Below, piece by piece: positions 9,578 to 18,933 of a stretch of DNA of 64,000 nucleotides; the first letter of the stretch is position 1; every line of letters begins with the position of its first letter. A program made the position numbers and the translations under genes. Source of the DNA: Xanthomonas sp. SI (lineage in GTDB: Bacteria > Pseudomonadota > Gammaproteobacteria > Xanthomonadales > Xanthomonadaceae); assembly GCF_014236855.1 (NCBI RefSeq), contig NZ_CP051261.1:4526001-4590000 (forward strand). The letters are read 5' to 3'. Under the pieces are notes generated by a model. The model searched no databases, was not told where the DNA came from, and worked only from the letters and a program-made list of their open reading frames with translations.

Positions 9578-9614
9578 AACGCATTCGCCGACGCAGTTGC
9601 AGCCAGCACGGCCA

Positions 9615-9640
9615 TTGTGGAAGCGACTTCAGTCGCGACG
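9615..9640. repeat. Single REP-like palindrome
   Basis: TGTGGAAGCGACTTCAGTCG followed by CGACGC, a diverged member of the palindrome family that recurs through the window (31.0, 33.0, 42.5, 51.8 and 52.86 kb). Confidence 0.7.
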
Positions 9641-9752
9641 CGCGTTACCGGCAATGCCTGTCGCGCGCGATGGCCCAAGAGCGAACGGCACCGCTGCCAA
9701 ATTCCACACCGCGACTCGCTTCATCCGCTGCAACCGTATGCGCAGGCGGCGC

Positions 9753-9968
9753 CTATTTCTCCGCGTCGTCGTCCGCCACGGTCTCGTCCGCCGCAGCCTC
9801 GCCGCGCGGCAGACGCACTGCCCACATGTTGTCGATCAGGTTCGGATACGGACGGCCGTTCTCTTCCGCGCGCTGCCGCGCCGCGGCCTTCTGCGCAGGC
9901 GACAGCGGTTGCGAACGCTGGCCGCGCGGCTTGGGCTTCTTCCAGGGCGGTGTCTTGGAGGTGGGCAT
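9753..9968 (-). CDS. Small basic conserved-type hypothetical protein
   Basis: A 71-residue product from the ATG at 9968. The N-terminal half is lysine/arginine/proline-rich (MPTSKTPPWKKPKPRGQRSQ), the middle has SPAQKAAARQRAEENGRPYPNLIDNMWA, and the end is acidic. I remember similar short proteins annotated as hypothetical in Xanthomonadaceae but no function. It is likely cytosolic. It lies about 100 bases downstream of, and on the same strand as, the polysaccharide deacetylase gene. It is too short for confident domain assignment. Confidence 0.6.
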   Translation of the reverse strand: MPTSKTPPWKKPKPRGQRSQPLSPAQKAAARQRAEENGRPYPNLIDNMWAVRLPRGEAAADETVADDDAEK

Positions 9969-10072
9969 GGCAATTGGTGGGAAGCGGGAATCGCGAAGCG
10001 GGCAGCGTGAAGCACAACGGCTCTCGGAAAAGTGAACGCCGCGAGCGCGCGCCCAGGCCGACCCGACCGCCT

Positions 10073-11038
10073 CTATTCCGAATCGATCCCGGCCAGCGCG
10101 AACACCCAACCCGGCACCGCCGGCTCGCCGGCATAGAAGTCCCTGGGCTTGTGCTCGGCCATGGCCCAACGGTGCAACCAGCTGATGCCACCGCCGCCGG
10201 TATAGCCCTCCGCGTGCCGGTAGGCCGGATCGCGCAGCGCTTCGTCCAGGGTGACGAACGCATAACCGCGGCGGCGCGTGGCGGCGATCAGCTCCGGGAA
10301 CGCGACGGCGTTCAACTCGTTGGCATGCATCAGCCATACCTGCGCGATGCGGCGGCCGAACAAGCGCTGCGATTGCGCCTCGAAATAATCCAGCTTGTTG
10401 AGCATGTACGGCACATAGCCCTTGCGCAGCCGCAGCAGCGTGGCCTCGCGCGCCGCACCATCCGGCTCGGTCTCCAGCACCCGCGCATAGGCGAAGGCCC
10501 ACACCCAATCGCCGTTGTCCACGGTGACCGGCGCGACGCGGTAGCCGCGCGCGGCGACGAAGGCGACCACCGCCTCGCGATCGGCATCGCTGCGACCGGT
10601 CGCCAGGTAGGGGTGGCGAAACCAGCGCAGCGGCTGCCCGTATTCGGCCAGCAGCGGCCGCAGCGTGCGTTCGCCACGCACGATCGCGTCCTCGTAGGCC
10701 GGCAATCCCACCTCGTGCAGATTCACGTGGCCGTAGGTGTGATTGCCCAGTTCGTAGCCCGCATCCAGCCAATCGCGCAGCATCGCTACCCGCTGCGGTT
10801 GCAGCTGGCCGTCCTGTTCGAGCTTGTCCTCGTTGACGAAGCCGACGATCGGCACGTTCGCCTGCTTCAACGACGCCATCAGCTGCGCATGGAACGCCGG
10901 CACCTGCGCGGCCGGCGTCTTGCCCATGCGCTGCCACGGCAGATCGTCGATGGTCACGGCGATACGGCGATCGTCTTGCGCCTGCGCGACACCGAATACG
11001 GCCAGCAAGGCCAGCAACACGAAGCGGTAGCGGTTCAT
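10073..11038 (-). CDS. Polysaccharide deacetylase (NodB-like, CE4), exported
   Basis: A 321-residue protein starting at the ATG at 11038, with a signal peptide (about residues 1-20, VAQA). The carbohydrate esterase 4 core shows the catalytic TIDDLP motif (two aspartates), the metal-binding histidines in GNHTYGH, and an RHPYLATG motif 3. These fit metal-dependent N- or O-deacetylation of a polysaccharide in the periplasm. The substrate is not deducible. A GTG three codons upstream (11047) is possible. It is divergent from the esterase gene at 11255. Confidence 0.88.
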   Translation of the reverse strand: MNRYRFVLLALLAVFGVAQAQDDRRIAVTIDDLPWQRMGKTPAAQVPAFHAQLMASLKQANVPIVGFVNEDKLEQDGQLQPQRVAMLRDWLDAGYELGNHTYGHVNLHEVGLPAYEDAIVRGERTLRPLLAEYGQPLRWFRHPYLATGRSDADREAVVAFVAARGYRVAPVTVDNGDWVWAFAYARVLETEPDGAAREATLLRLRKGYVPYMLNKLDYFEAQSQRLFGRRIAQVWLMHANELNAVAFPELIAATRRRGYAFVTLDEALRDPAYRHAEGYTGGGGISWLHRWAMAEHKPRDFYAGEPAVPGWVFALAGIDSE

Positions 11039-11254
11039 CGGCCTCACCAGATTCCGGAGAACGCAAGTCTAGCGGCTGCGGTCGCTTCCATGCCCATGGC
11101 GCGCGTACCGCGCCAATCGCTGGCGCAGCTTCCGCGCCGTCGTCGGCTTGCCGAGCTCTTCGATCGAAAACAGCGGGGCAGCGTTGCGGCATGGCATGAT
11201 CCGGCCCTGTCCATGCGTTGGACCAATCGAGCCAATGCGGCCAGGAGATCGAAA

Positions 11255-12217
11255 TTGAGCAAATCGTTGTCGGTGGGATTGCTTGCAGTGCTTCTGGTGG
11301 CGTGTGCCGATACATCGCAGGCACCGGCGCCGACGTCCGCGCAACAGGCGGCGAAACAAGCGCCAGTTGCGCGCGCGACGGCGTCCTTCGCGGGCGCGCA
11401 ACGCGGCGAAGGAAAGCCTTACGAAATCGCGGACAGCCAGGTCTGGAACGTGCCCGACCCGGTTTCAGGCCGCGACTATCAAGTATTCGTCGCGCTGCCG
11501 CGTTCCTATGCCGACGACCCCGGCCGCCGCTATCCGGTGCTCTACGTCACCGACGCCGACTACTCCTTTCCTCTGGTCCGGCAGATCGCACGGCGCTTGA
11601 ACGGCGAAGGGCCGGCCATCGACGATTTCATTCTGGTCGGCCTTTCCTACGCGATCGGCGACGAACCCATGCCGAGCCGACGACGCGACTACACGCCCAC
11701 GCCGGAAGGCGGAGCGGACGCAGCGCCGAACGCGACGCATGGCAAGGCGGACGCCTACATCGCCTATCTGCGCGACCAGGCGTTGCCGTTCGTGGCGCAG
11801 CGCTATCGCACCGACGAACACCGGCGCCTGTTCCTCGGCCACTCCTACGGCGGCCTGCTCGGCGCGCAGATCCTGCTGACCGCGCCGGAGATGTTTTCCG
11901 GCTACATCCTGGGCAGCCCGTCCTACTGGTACGGCGAGCACGCCATGCAGGCGCAGGAAAAGGCCTTTGCCGCCAGCCACAAGGACTTGCCGGCGCAGGT
12001 CTACATGTACGTCGGCGAATACGAGCAGCGGCGTTATGGACAGAACTACGACATGGTGTCGGATGCGCAGGAGATGACGCGAACGCTGCGAGCGCGGGGC
12101 TATCCGTCGTTGCAGCTGCAGTTGGACGTGCTCAACGACGAAGACCACCTGAGCGTGGCGCCGCGCGGGCTCACCCATGGACTGAAATACCTGCTGGGCA
12201 CCAAGGAACCCCGATGA
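11255..12217 (+). CDS. Alpha/beta-hydrolase esterase, lipoprotein (TTG start)
   Basis: A 320-residue putative esterase of the IroE/Fes/esterase-D type. The preferred start is TTG 11255, seven bases after AGGAG, and it opens straight into a lipoprotein signal peptide ending LLVAC; an in-frame ATG at 11213 lacks a good ribosome site. The nucleophilic serine lies in GHSYGG, and the catalytic histidine is probably in NDEDHLS near the C terminus. Homologues act on siderophore or simple esters; the substrate here is unknown. It is translationally coupled (ATGA overlap) to the M1 peptidase downstream, which suggests a shared envelope role. Confidence 0.85.
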   Translation: MSKSLSVGLLAVLLVACADTSQAPAPTSAQQAAKQAPVARATASFAGAQRGEGKPYEIADSQVWNVPDPVSGRDYQVFVALPRSYADDPGRRYPVLYVTDADYSFPLVRQIARRLNGEGPAIDDFILVGLSYAIGDEPMPSRRRDYTPTPEGGADAAPNATHGKADAYIAYLRDQALPFVAQRYRTDEHRRLFLGHSYGGLLGAQILLTAPEMFSGYILGSPSYWYGEHAMQAQEKAFAASHKDLPAQVYMYVGEYEQRRYGQNYDMVSDAQEMTRTLRARGYPSLQLQLDVLNDEDHLSVAPRGLTHGLKYLLGTKEPR

Positions 12218-13617
12218 CACGACCGCCACGCCGATGGGCGAACCGGTACGCACGCGCAGCGTTGGTTGCCCTGGCCGCCGCATCGGCTGCCGCGGGCGCG
12301 GCGGTACCGTCCCCGGCGCCGGGGACGGGATTCGAGGTCGAACGCTACGCGGTGACCCTGCATCCCGATCTGGTCACCACCGCCGTCGCCGGGACACAGA
12401 GCATCACCCTGCGCGGCACGCAGCGGGTGTCGCAGCTGGTGTTCTCGCCCAACGCGTTGCAGCTGCACGCAGCGACGCTGGACGGGCGCGCGGTGACGGT
12501 GGTCAGGCGCGCCGACGGCATTGTCTTCGACCTGCCCGTGCCGCTGCAGAAGGGCGCGACCGCCACGCTCCGCTTCGCGCTGGAGGGCGTGCCGGCGCGC
12601 GGCCTGATCCGCGCCGGCGACGGCGTCTACAGCAGCTATTTCGCCTGCGACTGGATGGTCTGCCTGCAGGACGCGCCCGGCGACAAGGCCGAGTTCGCGC
12701 TCGACCTGCTGCTGCCGGCAGGCACGGCCTCGCTGGGCGTCGGCAAGGCGTTGCCGCTGCGCGCGCGCCGCGATGGCCTGGTCCTGCATCGCTGGCGCTC
12801 CACACGGCCCTACTCCGCCTACCTGTTCGGCTTCGCCGCGGGAACCTTCGCCAAGGCAACGGTCAAGACCGACGTGGGCGAGTTGGTGTACATGGACGCC
12901 ACCGGGCAAGGGACCGACCTGGCGGCAGCGTTCGCACAGGCACCGGGCATCGCGCGCTTCCTGGCCGACAAGGCCGGCATCGCGCTGCCCGACCGGCGCT
13001 ACACCCAATTGCGGGTGCCGGGACAGGAAGCACAGGAAGCCGCGACGTTCTCCCTGATCGGCCAGGAGGCACTGGAAGAGGACAACAAGGCACCGTCAGA
13101 GGCGTGGATCGTGGCCCACGAGATGGCCCACCAGTGGTGGGGAAATCTGGTGACCTGCGCGTCGTGGCAGGACTTCTGGTTGAACGAAGGCATCACCACC
13201 TTCATGACCGCAGCCTGGAAGGAACAGGCAGTCGGCGCGGACGCCTATCGGCAGGAGCTGGAACAGGCGCAGCGTCGGCTCGAGCGTGCCCGCGCCGCGG
13301 GATTCGACAAGCCGCTGGCCTGGTCGGGCAGCTATCCCTCCCTCGGCATGCGCCGCGCGGTCCAGTACAGCAAGGGTGCGCTGTTCCTCGCACATTTGCG
13401 CGAGCGCCTGGGCGAGCAGGCCTTCTGGAACGGCATCCGTGGATTCACCCGCGGCCATGCCGGAAAGACCGTCACCAGCCGCGATTTCCAGGCCGCGATG
13501 GAGCGCGCCAGTGGACAGGACCTGTCGGCCGTCTTCGCCGAATGGGTCTATGGCACCAATGAGTCGGCGCCAGCCGCGATACCGCCCGCGACGGCAACTG
13601 CTGCGCCGACCCGATGA
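12214..13617 (+). CDS. M1-family metallopeptidase, exported
   Basis: A 467-residue zinc aminopeptidase-like protein with an N-terminal signal peptide (about 1-29). A beta-sandwich domain is followed by the gluzincin catalytic domain. The zinc site is complete: H302-E303-x-x-H306 in [10 protein letters not shown] and E325 in WLNEGI, 18 residues on, with a candidate transition-state tyrosine Y385 in VQYSKG. The C-terminal helical domain of classical M1 enzymes is absent, so it is a short form. The canonical GxMEN exopeptidase motif is replaced by [10 protein letters not shown]. The start ATG overlaps the esterase stop. Confidence 0.9.
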   Translation: MTRPPRRWANRYARAALVALAAASAAAGAAVPSPAPGTGFEVERYAVTLHPDLVTTAVAGTQSITLRGTQRVSQLVFSPNALQLHAATLDGRAVTVVRRADGIVFDLPVPLQKGATATLRFALEGVPARGLIRAGDGVYSSYFACDWMVCLQDAPGDKAEFALDLLLPAGTASLGVGKALPLRARRDGLVLHRWRSTRPYSAYLFGFAAGTFAKATVKTDVGELVYMDATGQGTDLAAAFAQAPGIARFLADKAGIALPDRRYTQLRVPGQEAQEAATFSLIGQEALEEDNKAPSEAWIVAHEMAHQWWGNLVTCASWQDFWLNEGITTFMTAAWKEQAVGADAYRQELEQAQRRLERARAAGFDKPLAWSGSYPSLGMRRAVQYSKGALFLAHLRERLGEQAFWNGIRGFTRGHAGKTVTSRDFQAAMERASGQDLSAVFAEWVYGTNESAPAAIPPATATAAPTR

Positions 13618-13621
13618 GCAA

Positions 13622-13650
13622 GGCGTGGCAGATCGACGACCTGCCACGCC
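13622..13650. terminator. Bidirectional hairpin between convergent genes
   Basis: GGCGTGGCAG and CTGCCACGCC form a perfect 10-bp stem with a 9-base loop between the M1 peptidase stop (13617) and the DUF4142 gene stop (13657). It is positioned to end both transcripts, although no T-run is present. Confidence 0.6.
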
Positions 13651-13656
13651 CCGCGC

Positions 13657-14292
13657 TCACATCGCCTTCTTGATCGCTTCCGCTTTCGCCAGATGCTGCT
13701 CGACGTGGGTCTTGGTCTCGGTCAGGTGCGCCTTGACCGGCTCCGTCGAGGCCGCCGCCGTCATCTGCGTGTCGATCAACTGCAAAGCCTCCTTGTGCCC
13801 GGCGATCATCGCGTCGATGTAGGCCGCGGCGTAGTCCTTGCCGGACTTCTGGCCCAGCGTCGTCAGCTCCTGCTCGCCCTTGTTCTCGAGTTGCTTGACG
13901 TCGGGCGTCTCGGCCAGCGTGCCGAGCGCCTTGGTCTTCTCCAGGTTCTCGGAGTGCTCTTTCTCCATCATCTTCGCGTACTCGAGCACCGCGCCGGTCA
14001 CCTTCTTTTCCTGCGCCTGCTTAGCCGCGGCGATTTCGTTCTTGTCGACCGCCCCCAGCAAACCCAGCGCGATGTCGTCGCCGGAACTCGCACGCGCCGC
14101 GCCTTCCGGCGCCGGACTCGCCTCGCCGACCGGCGGCGTGGTGGGGGTGGCGGCGCCGCCCACCGGCGTCGGCTCGGTGCTCGCGGCCGGCGTGTCGGCC
14201 GTGGGTGCCGGCGCGCCGTTGTCCTTGTTCGGCTTGCACCCCGCGATGGCCAGTGCAGCCGCGATGGACAGGACCAACAGTGAATGTTTCAT
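13657..14292 (-). CDS. DUF4142 lipoprotein
   Basis: A 211-residue protein from the ATG at 14292, with GAGGGAA upstream. It has a lipoprotein signal peptide (MKHSLLVLSIAAALAIAGC), a proline/threonine/alanine-rich linker (about 25-75) and a helical DUF4142 domain (about 78-210). That domain shows KNEIAAAKQAQEK, MMEKEHSENLEK and a C-terminal HVEQHLAKAEAIKKAM helix. The family has a four-helix ferritin-like fold and is often linked to envelope or oxidative stress, but its biochemical role is not settled. It is predicted periplasmic and membrane-anchored. Confidence 0.88.
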   Translation of the reverse strand: MKHSLLVLSIAAALAIAGCKPNKDNGAPAPTADTPAASTEPTPVGGAATPTTPPVGEASPAPEGAARASSGDDIALGLLGAVDKNEIAAAKQAQEKKVTGAVLEYAKMMEKEHSENLEKTKALGTLAETPDVKQLENKGEQELTTLGQKSGKDYAAAYIDAMIAGHKEALQLIDTQMTAAASTEPVKAHLTETKTHVEQHLAKAEAIKKAM

Positions 14293-14537
14293 GTGCGATT
14301 CCCTCTTGGATGGGAGCATCAGCATCGCGCCATGCAGGTGAAGAAGGCTCATGCAATTTCCCTGAATTCTTCAGTTCGCCGCTTCACGCAATGCGCACTC
14401 GGCGGATTGCACGTCGGCATATCGCCACCTCCAGACGGACGGCGGCAAGCGGCGACATCGCGCTCCCGACACCGCAGCTCTTCGTGATGCGCTGCACGTC
14501 GATCGTCAGGATCGATCGCATGCTGCACGTCCATCAC

Positions 14538-15458
14538 TCAGTACTTGAGCGCATCCGCCGCAGGCGCAAGCGGCGCGAACCGCGCGCCGGTGAAATCGTG
14601 CAACAAACGGAAAACCGCTTCGCCTTCCTGCGCATAGCGCCGAAAATCGCTTTTGACGAGGCGGTACAGGCAACCGTCGCGGGCGAACACCAGATCGCCG
14701 CCATCCCAATCGGCCCAGTCGGTGCCGGGCAGGTCCAGCAGCACGGCGCCCTCACGGTCCAGCACACGATGGTCCAGGCTGTACCACGCTTCGTTTTCGC
14801 GGCCGATCGCATGCAGCAGCGATTGCAGCCGGCGTCCGCTGGCGCCAGCCTTCTCCCATACACGCGGCCAGTTGAAGCGATAGAGCGTGGTGGAACTCAT
14901 GCCACCGGTTTCGCCCTCACCTGCATCGATCGCCTGCCAGCCGTCGCGCTGCCGCAGCACGCCATCGATCGGCTGGTCTTCGCCGCCGCCAGAGCCACGA
15001 CCGAACGGCCGGACCTCCATGTCGTGCGGTACCTGGAAGCCGGTCGGCAGCGGAAAGGGATCGCGGCCTTGCTGCGGGCGATGGTTCAACAGCAGCGTGC
15101 GTTCGTCCTCGAACATGCCGCCTCCGCCCCAGCAGTCGCCCTTCGGCCACAGCGCCAGCGCGGTGAAGAACGGCGGACGCGACAGCGCCGTCCACGTGAC
15201 GAAATCGCCGTGTTGCTTTGAAGCGAAATACACCAGCAGCCGGCCCGACGGCGACAGATCGCAGCGCCGCTCGTAGATGCGGCCCTTGAACCATTGCCCA
15301 TGTTCGAAGCTGTCGTCGCGCAGGTCCCAGCGGATCAGCTGCACCTGCTTGCTGGGCCCGCGGCGGAAGATCACCCCGCTGCGCGCGTCGCGCGCCAGCA
15401 GCGCGTAGAGCCGCGTGGCCGGGGGACGCTGTTCCTGGTCGTTCTGCATCAGTCGCAT
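14538..15458 (-). CDS. Conserved-type hypothetical protein, cytosolic
   Basis: A 306-residue product from the ATG at 15458. It has no signal peptide or membrane helix. Recognisable features are a basic start (RLYALLARDARSGVIFRRGPS), a GRIYERRCDLSPSGRLLVYFA segment, several tryptophans, and WYSLDHRVLDREGAVLLDLPGTDW late in the protein, which resembles repeated beta-strand blades. I do not know the family or function. Multiple alternative starts exist upstream; this one is preceded by GGAAG. It sits alone between the DUF4142 gene and a divergent secreted-protein gene. Confidence 0.65.
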   Translation of the reverse strand: MRLMQNDQEQRPPATRLYALLARDARSGVIFRRGPSKQVQLIRWDLRDDSFEHGQWFKGRIYERRCDLSPSGRLLVYFASKQHGDFVTWTALSRPPFFTALALWPKGDCWGGGGMFEDERTLLLNHRPQQGRDPFPLPTGFQVPHDMEVRPFGRGSGGGEDQPIDGVLRQRDGWQAIDAGEGETGGMSSTTLYRFNWPRVWEKAGASGRRLQSLLHAIGRENEAWYSLDHRVLDREGAVLLDLPGTDWADWDGGDLVFARDGCLYRLVKSDFRRYAQEGEAVFRLLHDFTGARFAPLAPAADALKY

Positions 15459-15703
15459 GCCATCGCTTCCATGACAGCGCAGGCTGCACGAACCTCGCGC
15501 GCATGACAAGTCTGGCACGCATTGCGCCCACAGCCTGAATAAGATGCACGTTCGCCCCTCCCAACGATCTAACCAAAGACGATGTGATAGCGAACAAGCG
15601 GAATTGGCTGCGCGGCGCCGCCACGCGCATGACACTATCGCGCTGGAATTGGCGCCGCGTGGTGGGTTTGTCGGTTATCTGAAAGCGGAGTGAGAGACCA
15701 AGC

Positions 15704-16513
15704 ATGGCGAAGACGCATCATTCCCTGAAGCTAAAATGGCTCGCCTGCGCGGCGATCGCGGCGCTATGTAGCGCGGCTTGCTCGGCGCAGCCGCTTGCGG
15801 CAGCCTCCAAGGCAAGACAAAGCAACGCGCAACCCGCGTCGCCCGCAACATCGGGGGAAACGTTGAAGCCCGGCGAATACCTGACCGAAAAGGGATGGGG
15901 GCGGCTGCTGCTCGACAAGCAGAACGGGACGTTGATGTTTTCCCTGGAAAGCACCTCCGGGGGAGACATGTGCCTGCTGGATGGAGCGATCCAAGGCGAC
16001 CACGGCATCGCAAAGGGCGACGCTGGCGTTCCTTCCTGCAGCGTGAAGTTCACGGCCAATGCGTATGGCATCGAGGTGAAGGCGGCCACACCTACCGAGT
16101 GCAAGGCCTTCTGCGGCTACAACGCGGGCTTCGAAGCGCCCTACCTGCGGATGGCCGAAGGGTGCGGCCGGGACGACCTCGATCGCACACGGACTGCGTT
16201 CAAGCGTTTTTACGATGGCAAAAACTATAAGGCGGCGCTGACCACCTTGTCCCCGGCACTGACGAATTGCTTGCCAACGCTGGAATGGGAAGAAGAAGGC
16301 GCCATTCGCAACGACCTGGCCATCACCCAGTACAAGAACGGGTTGTATGCGCAGTGCCTGGCCACGCTCGACAAGTATGCCGAGGACGCCGGCAAGGACG
16401 ACGACGCAGTGGTGGAAGGATGGACGCCGACGCTGGCGGATCGCTACGTGGCGATCGTGCGCGCGGCAAGGACCAACATCGGCTTGTGCCGTAAAGGCGC
16501 AATGAAGAAGTAG
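15704..16513 (+). CDS. Secreted cysteine-containing protein, unknown function
   Basis: A 269-residue protein with a signal peptide whose end (CSAACSAQ) could be read as a lipobox. A beta-rich segment follows (GEYLTEKGWGRLLLDKQNG ... SVKFTANAYGIEVKA) with several cysteines (CLLDG, SCSVK, ECKAFCGY) likely to form disulfides. The second half is helical and TPR-like (AFKRFYDGKNYKAALTTLSP, YKNGLYAQCLATLDKYAED). I do not recognise the family. The combination suggests a periplasmic binding or inhibitor-type module fused to a helical repeat. It is monocistronic. Confidence 0.7.
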   Translation: MAKTHHSLKLKWLACAAIAALCSAACSAQPLAAASKARQSNAQPASPATSGETLKPGEYLTEKGWGRLLLDKQNGTLMFSLESTSGGDMCLLDGAIQGDHGIAKGDAGVPSCSVKFTANAYGIEVKAATPTECKAFCGYNAGFEAPYLRMAEGCGRDDLDRTRTAFKRFYDGKNYKAALTTLSPALTNCLPTLEWEEEGAIRNDLAITQYKNGLYAQCLATLDKYAEDAGKDDDAVVEGWTPTLADRYVAIVRAARTNIGLCRKGAMKK

Positions 16514-16650
16514 GCCCCAAAGGAATGGAGTGATGAGGACAACACGCATTCGCCAGCGGTACTGGTGGATGCGGAGTTGCGGACACTCACCTATCCGTTG
16601 TCATTCTGGCGGCACCGGGCAACACGAAGGAGCCCGCTGCCTCGATAACG

Positions 16651-18294
16651 TCACCCCAGCGACTGCCCTTGATTTCTAGACAAGTCGCGTTGCTGGGTCA
16701 TCGCTTGTTCCTGAGCAATTGCCTGGTTCGCCACCATAAGTTTGGCGTCTGATTGCTCTACCGGTGTCTGCGTCGCTTGCTGTACGAGGACATGGGCACG
16801 CAGGTGCGCGGGATCGTTCAACTCACCTTGAACCGCGAACAGACGCTCGGGACCAGCGACGACATGATCCACCCTGGTCAATGCATTGCCGGATAGCGAG
16901 GCGCTGGAAGCATTCGGATACTGGTCTCGATTGTCCTTGCAGGCGGCGAGAAGGCTCCTGCACACGCGCTCGCTGCTCTCATCGAATGGCACGCCGGCCT
17001 GGTTGCCGAGCCGCTGCACTCCCTCCCTGATTTGCAGGAGCATTGCGTGATCGGGGTGCGCAGGATTGTCGGGTCCGGTCCTGCCACCGTGCTGTTGCGG
17101 AGCGGGCCGAAGTTCCGGTGCATGAGGATCCACATGCAGCAGCCGTTGCGTCTGGCCTCCCTGCTGCACATTGAGATCGGTGGTGCCATCTTGGTTTCGA
17201 GCGCGCGTCAGATTCTCGCGCGCGACAGAGCTCCATTCACCGTTCAAGAAGGCATGGCCCTGCCCATGCTTGTTCCAGTTGACCAGATCATTCCCTGCGG
17301 CATAGAAGCCCGGCCCATTGAAGCGCTCTGGGTGCGCGCGATCCGCAGGACCGTATTGATGCGTCGCGCCTCTATCCAAAGCCCCGATGAACTGCCCTGA
17401 GCGATCGTCATGGATGAACAGGTTTTTGATGACCGGGTACTCGTGCGGCAAGTTTTGGTGCGTCCTGTCCGCAGTGAGGGCGGTTGGATTGACAAGCGGA
17501 TCAGCCAGGACACTCGCCCATGCCGTCGAGAGAGGGCTTTCTCGATTCGCGTTGCGCAGTGCGTTGACGACCTCAGCCCCCCTCAGGGCGTCGTCACGCC
17601 CCAGCTCAAAGTAGTCGTTCCGACCCGAGCGTTTGGGGAGAAGTCCGTCGATGGCAGCACTGACGTCTGCCACAGAGTCATACTGATTGCCCTCAAGCTT
17701 GCGAATCATTGGTGCAGCGCGTACTTCGTTCTGGTTGTACACCTTGCCAACCATCGCCGCCAGTTTCACTTGGTCGTCGAGTGAAGCGTTCTGATACAGG
17801 TTGCTTCGCTGCAGAGGCGCAATGGCATGATCCATCAGTTTGTCGATCTGGGCGATGTCGCGATCGTGCACCCAAGTGATACCGGCGTCCGAGGACAAGA
17901 ACGCGTCCAACCGCGATTTGACATCCGCATCCAGCGGGCGCCCGTGGTCGCTTCTGATCGCATCTCCATCACGACCAAGATCCGCAATCGCTCTCGTCGC
18001 CTGATCTTCGGTCAACACCGACTGTGGCTGATGCGCGCTCGCCCAGCCCTGGTACGCATTGATCAAGTCCCTTGGAACGTTTTCGCCATTAGGATCATTG
18101 GGCTGATAGTGCTGCCCAAGATCCGTTTGGATGGTACCGATCGAATAGCCGCTTTTGTCCGCCGGTTCGAGTGTCGGCGTTGACGCCTTGTCGCCTGCAA
18201 CAGCCAGTCGATATGCATCGTATCGACTCTCGGAGGTGACACCCACCGCGAAGTAGAGGGTCGCGCGCAGCTCCTGGTCTGTGAGCGCACTCAT
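16651..18294 (-). CDS. Predicted type IV secretion effector with XVIPCD tail (X-Tfe)
   Basis: A 547-residue protein from the ATG at 18294, whose codon overlaps the preceding stop (ATGA). The C-terminal 120 residues carry the features of the Xanthomonadales VirD4-interacting conserved domain: NPAHPDHAMLLQIREGVQRL, LTRVDHVVAG...LFAVQGELNDPAH, and a glutamine-rich end. That domain directs toxins to the antibacterial X-type T4SS. The N-terminal domain (MSALTDQELRATLYFAVG ... SGYSIGTIQTDLGQ, then a helical QIDKLM region) resembles lysozyme-like/pesticin-like effector domains with an acidic residue shortly before the SIGT motif, so peptidoglycan cleavage is likely but not proven. No T4SS structural genes are in the window. 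Confidence 0.85.
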   Translation of the reverse strand: MSALTDQELRATLYFAVGVTSESRYDAYRLAVAGDKASTPTLEPADKSGYSIGTIQTDLGQHYQPNDPNGENVPRDLINAYQGWASAHQPQSVLTEDQATRAIADLGRDGDAIRSDHGRPLDADVKSRLDAFLSSDAGITWVHDRDIAQIDKLMDHAIAPLQRSNLYQNASLDDQVKLAAMVGKVYNQNEVRAAPMIRKLEGNQYDSVADVSAAIDGLLPKRSGRNDYFELGRDDALRGAEVVNALRNANRESPLSTAWASVLADPLVNPTALTADRTHQNLPHEYPVIKNLFIHDDRSGQFIGALDRGATHQYGPADRAHPERFNGPGFYAAGNDLVNWNKHGQGHAFLNGEWSSVARENLTRARNQDGTTDLNVQQGGQTQRLLHVDPHAPELRPAPQQHGGRTGPDNPAHPDHAMLLQIREGVQRLGNQAGVPFDESSERVCRSLLAACKDNRDQYPNASSASLSGNALTRVDHVVAGPERLFAVQGELNDPAHLRAHVLVQQATQTPVEQSDAKLMVANQAIAQEQAMTQQRDLSRNQGQSLG

Positions 18295-18779
18295 TGTTCG
18301 TCCTCGGGATCCGTACAATCCTTGTCAAAAGGCACTTCCTTCCCAGCGATGTCCGGATGAAGCGCGACGCTACGGCGGTAGACAGAACCGTACTTCTGAT
18401 ATTGAACAAGTTGCCCATTTTCCAGCCGGAACTGATCCTCTGGCCCTGAAAACGCGGGGCATGCGGCGTAGCTCTTTCCCCCGTCATCGCTGCAGTAGCG
18501 GACATACAACGTGTCTCCACGCACTTGTCCCTGCAGTTGCCCATCATTGCCGTGGGCGTTCGTCGCCTCGCTCCAATCTCCCGTGACGCGATCGCCATGC
18601 TGCTGCAGATGCAGGCTCAGATAGTGGCCCAAGTCGCATTTCTTGGCATACGCCCACTCCCCGGAAAACGGAGTGGCCTTGCTCGCGGAAGCGGAGCTTG
18701 CACACGAGGTGATCAACCCCATCGCTACAACCAGCGCGGCCACGGGAAAACACGGCCTGGATCGCACTTGCTCAGCCAT
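18291..18779 (-). CDS. Predicted T4SS immunity lipoprotein (X-Tfi)
   Basis: A 162-residue protein from the ATG at 18779, eight bases after AAGGAGTG. It has a lipoprotein signal peptide with lipobox ITSC, then a compact beta-rich domain (FSGEWAYAKKCDLGHYLSLHLQQ, a GDWSEATNAHG turn, DTLYVRYCSDDGG) with cysteines. It is immediately upstream of, and overlaps by four bases, the XVIPCD effector. Known X-Tfi proteins are periplasmic lipoproteins encoded just upstream of their cognate effectors, which block the toxin in the producing cell. This assignment rests mainly on that context and on the predicted location. Confidence 0.78.
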   Translation of the reverse strand: MAEQVRSRPCFPVAALVVAMGLITSCASSASASKATPFSGEWAYAKKCDLGHYLSLHLQQHGDRVTGDWSEATNAHGNDGQLQGQVRGDTLYVRYCSDDGGKSYAACPAFSGPEDQFRLENGQLVQYQKYGSVYRRSVALHPDIAGKEVPFDKDCTDPEDEQ

Positions 18780-18933
18780 TTCGGTCACTCCTTGGACATG
18801 CCTGCGGCTCGTATGCGCGGAAGATAGCAACTAGACCTGAGGCATTCCATACATCTCCTGCGAGATGAACCGGCAACGCTCCGCCAGCCAGCCCACCGGC
18901 GGAGCGTTCTTGCCTCACCTCAGCCATGTGGAA

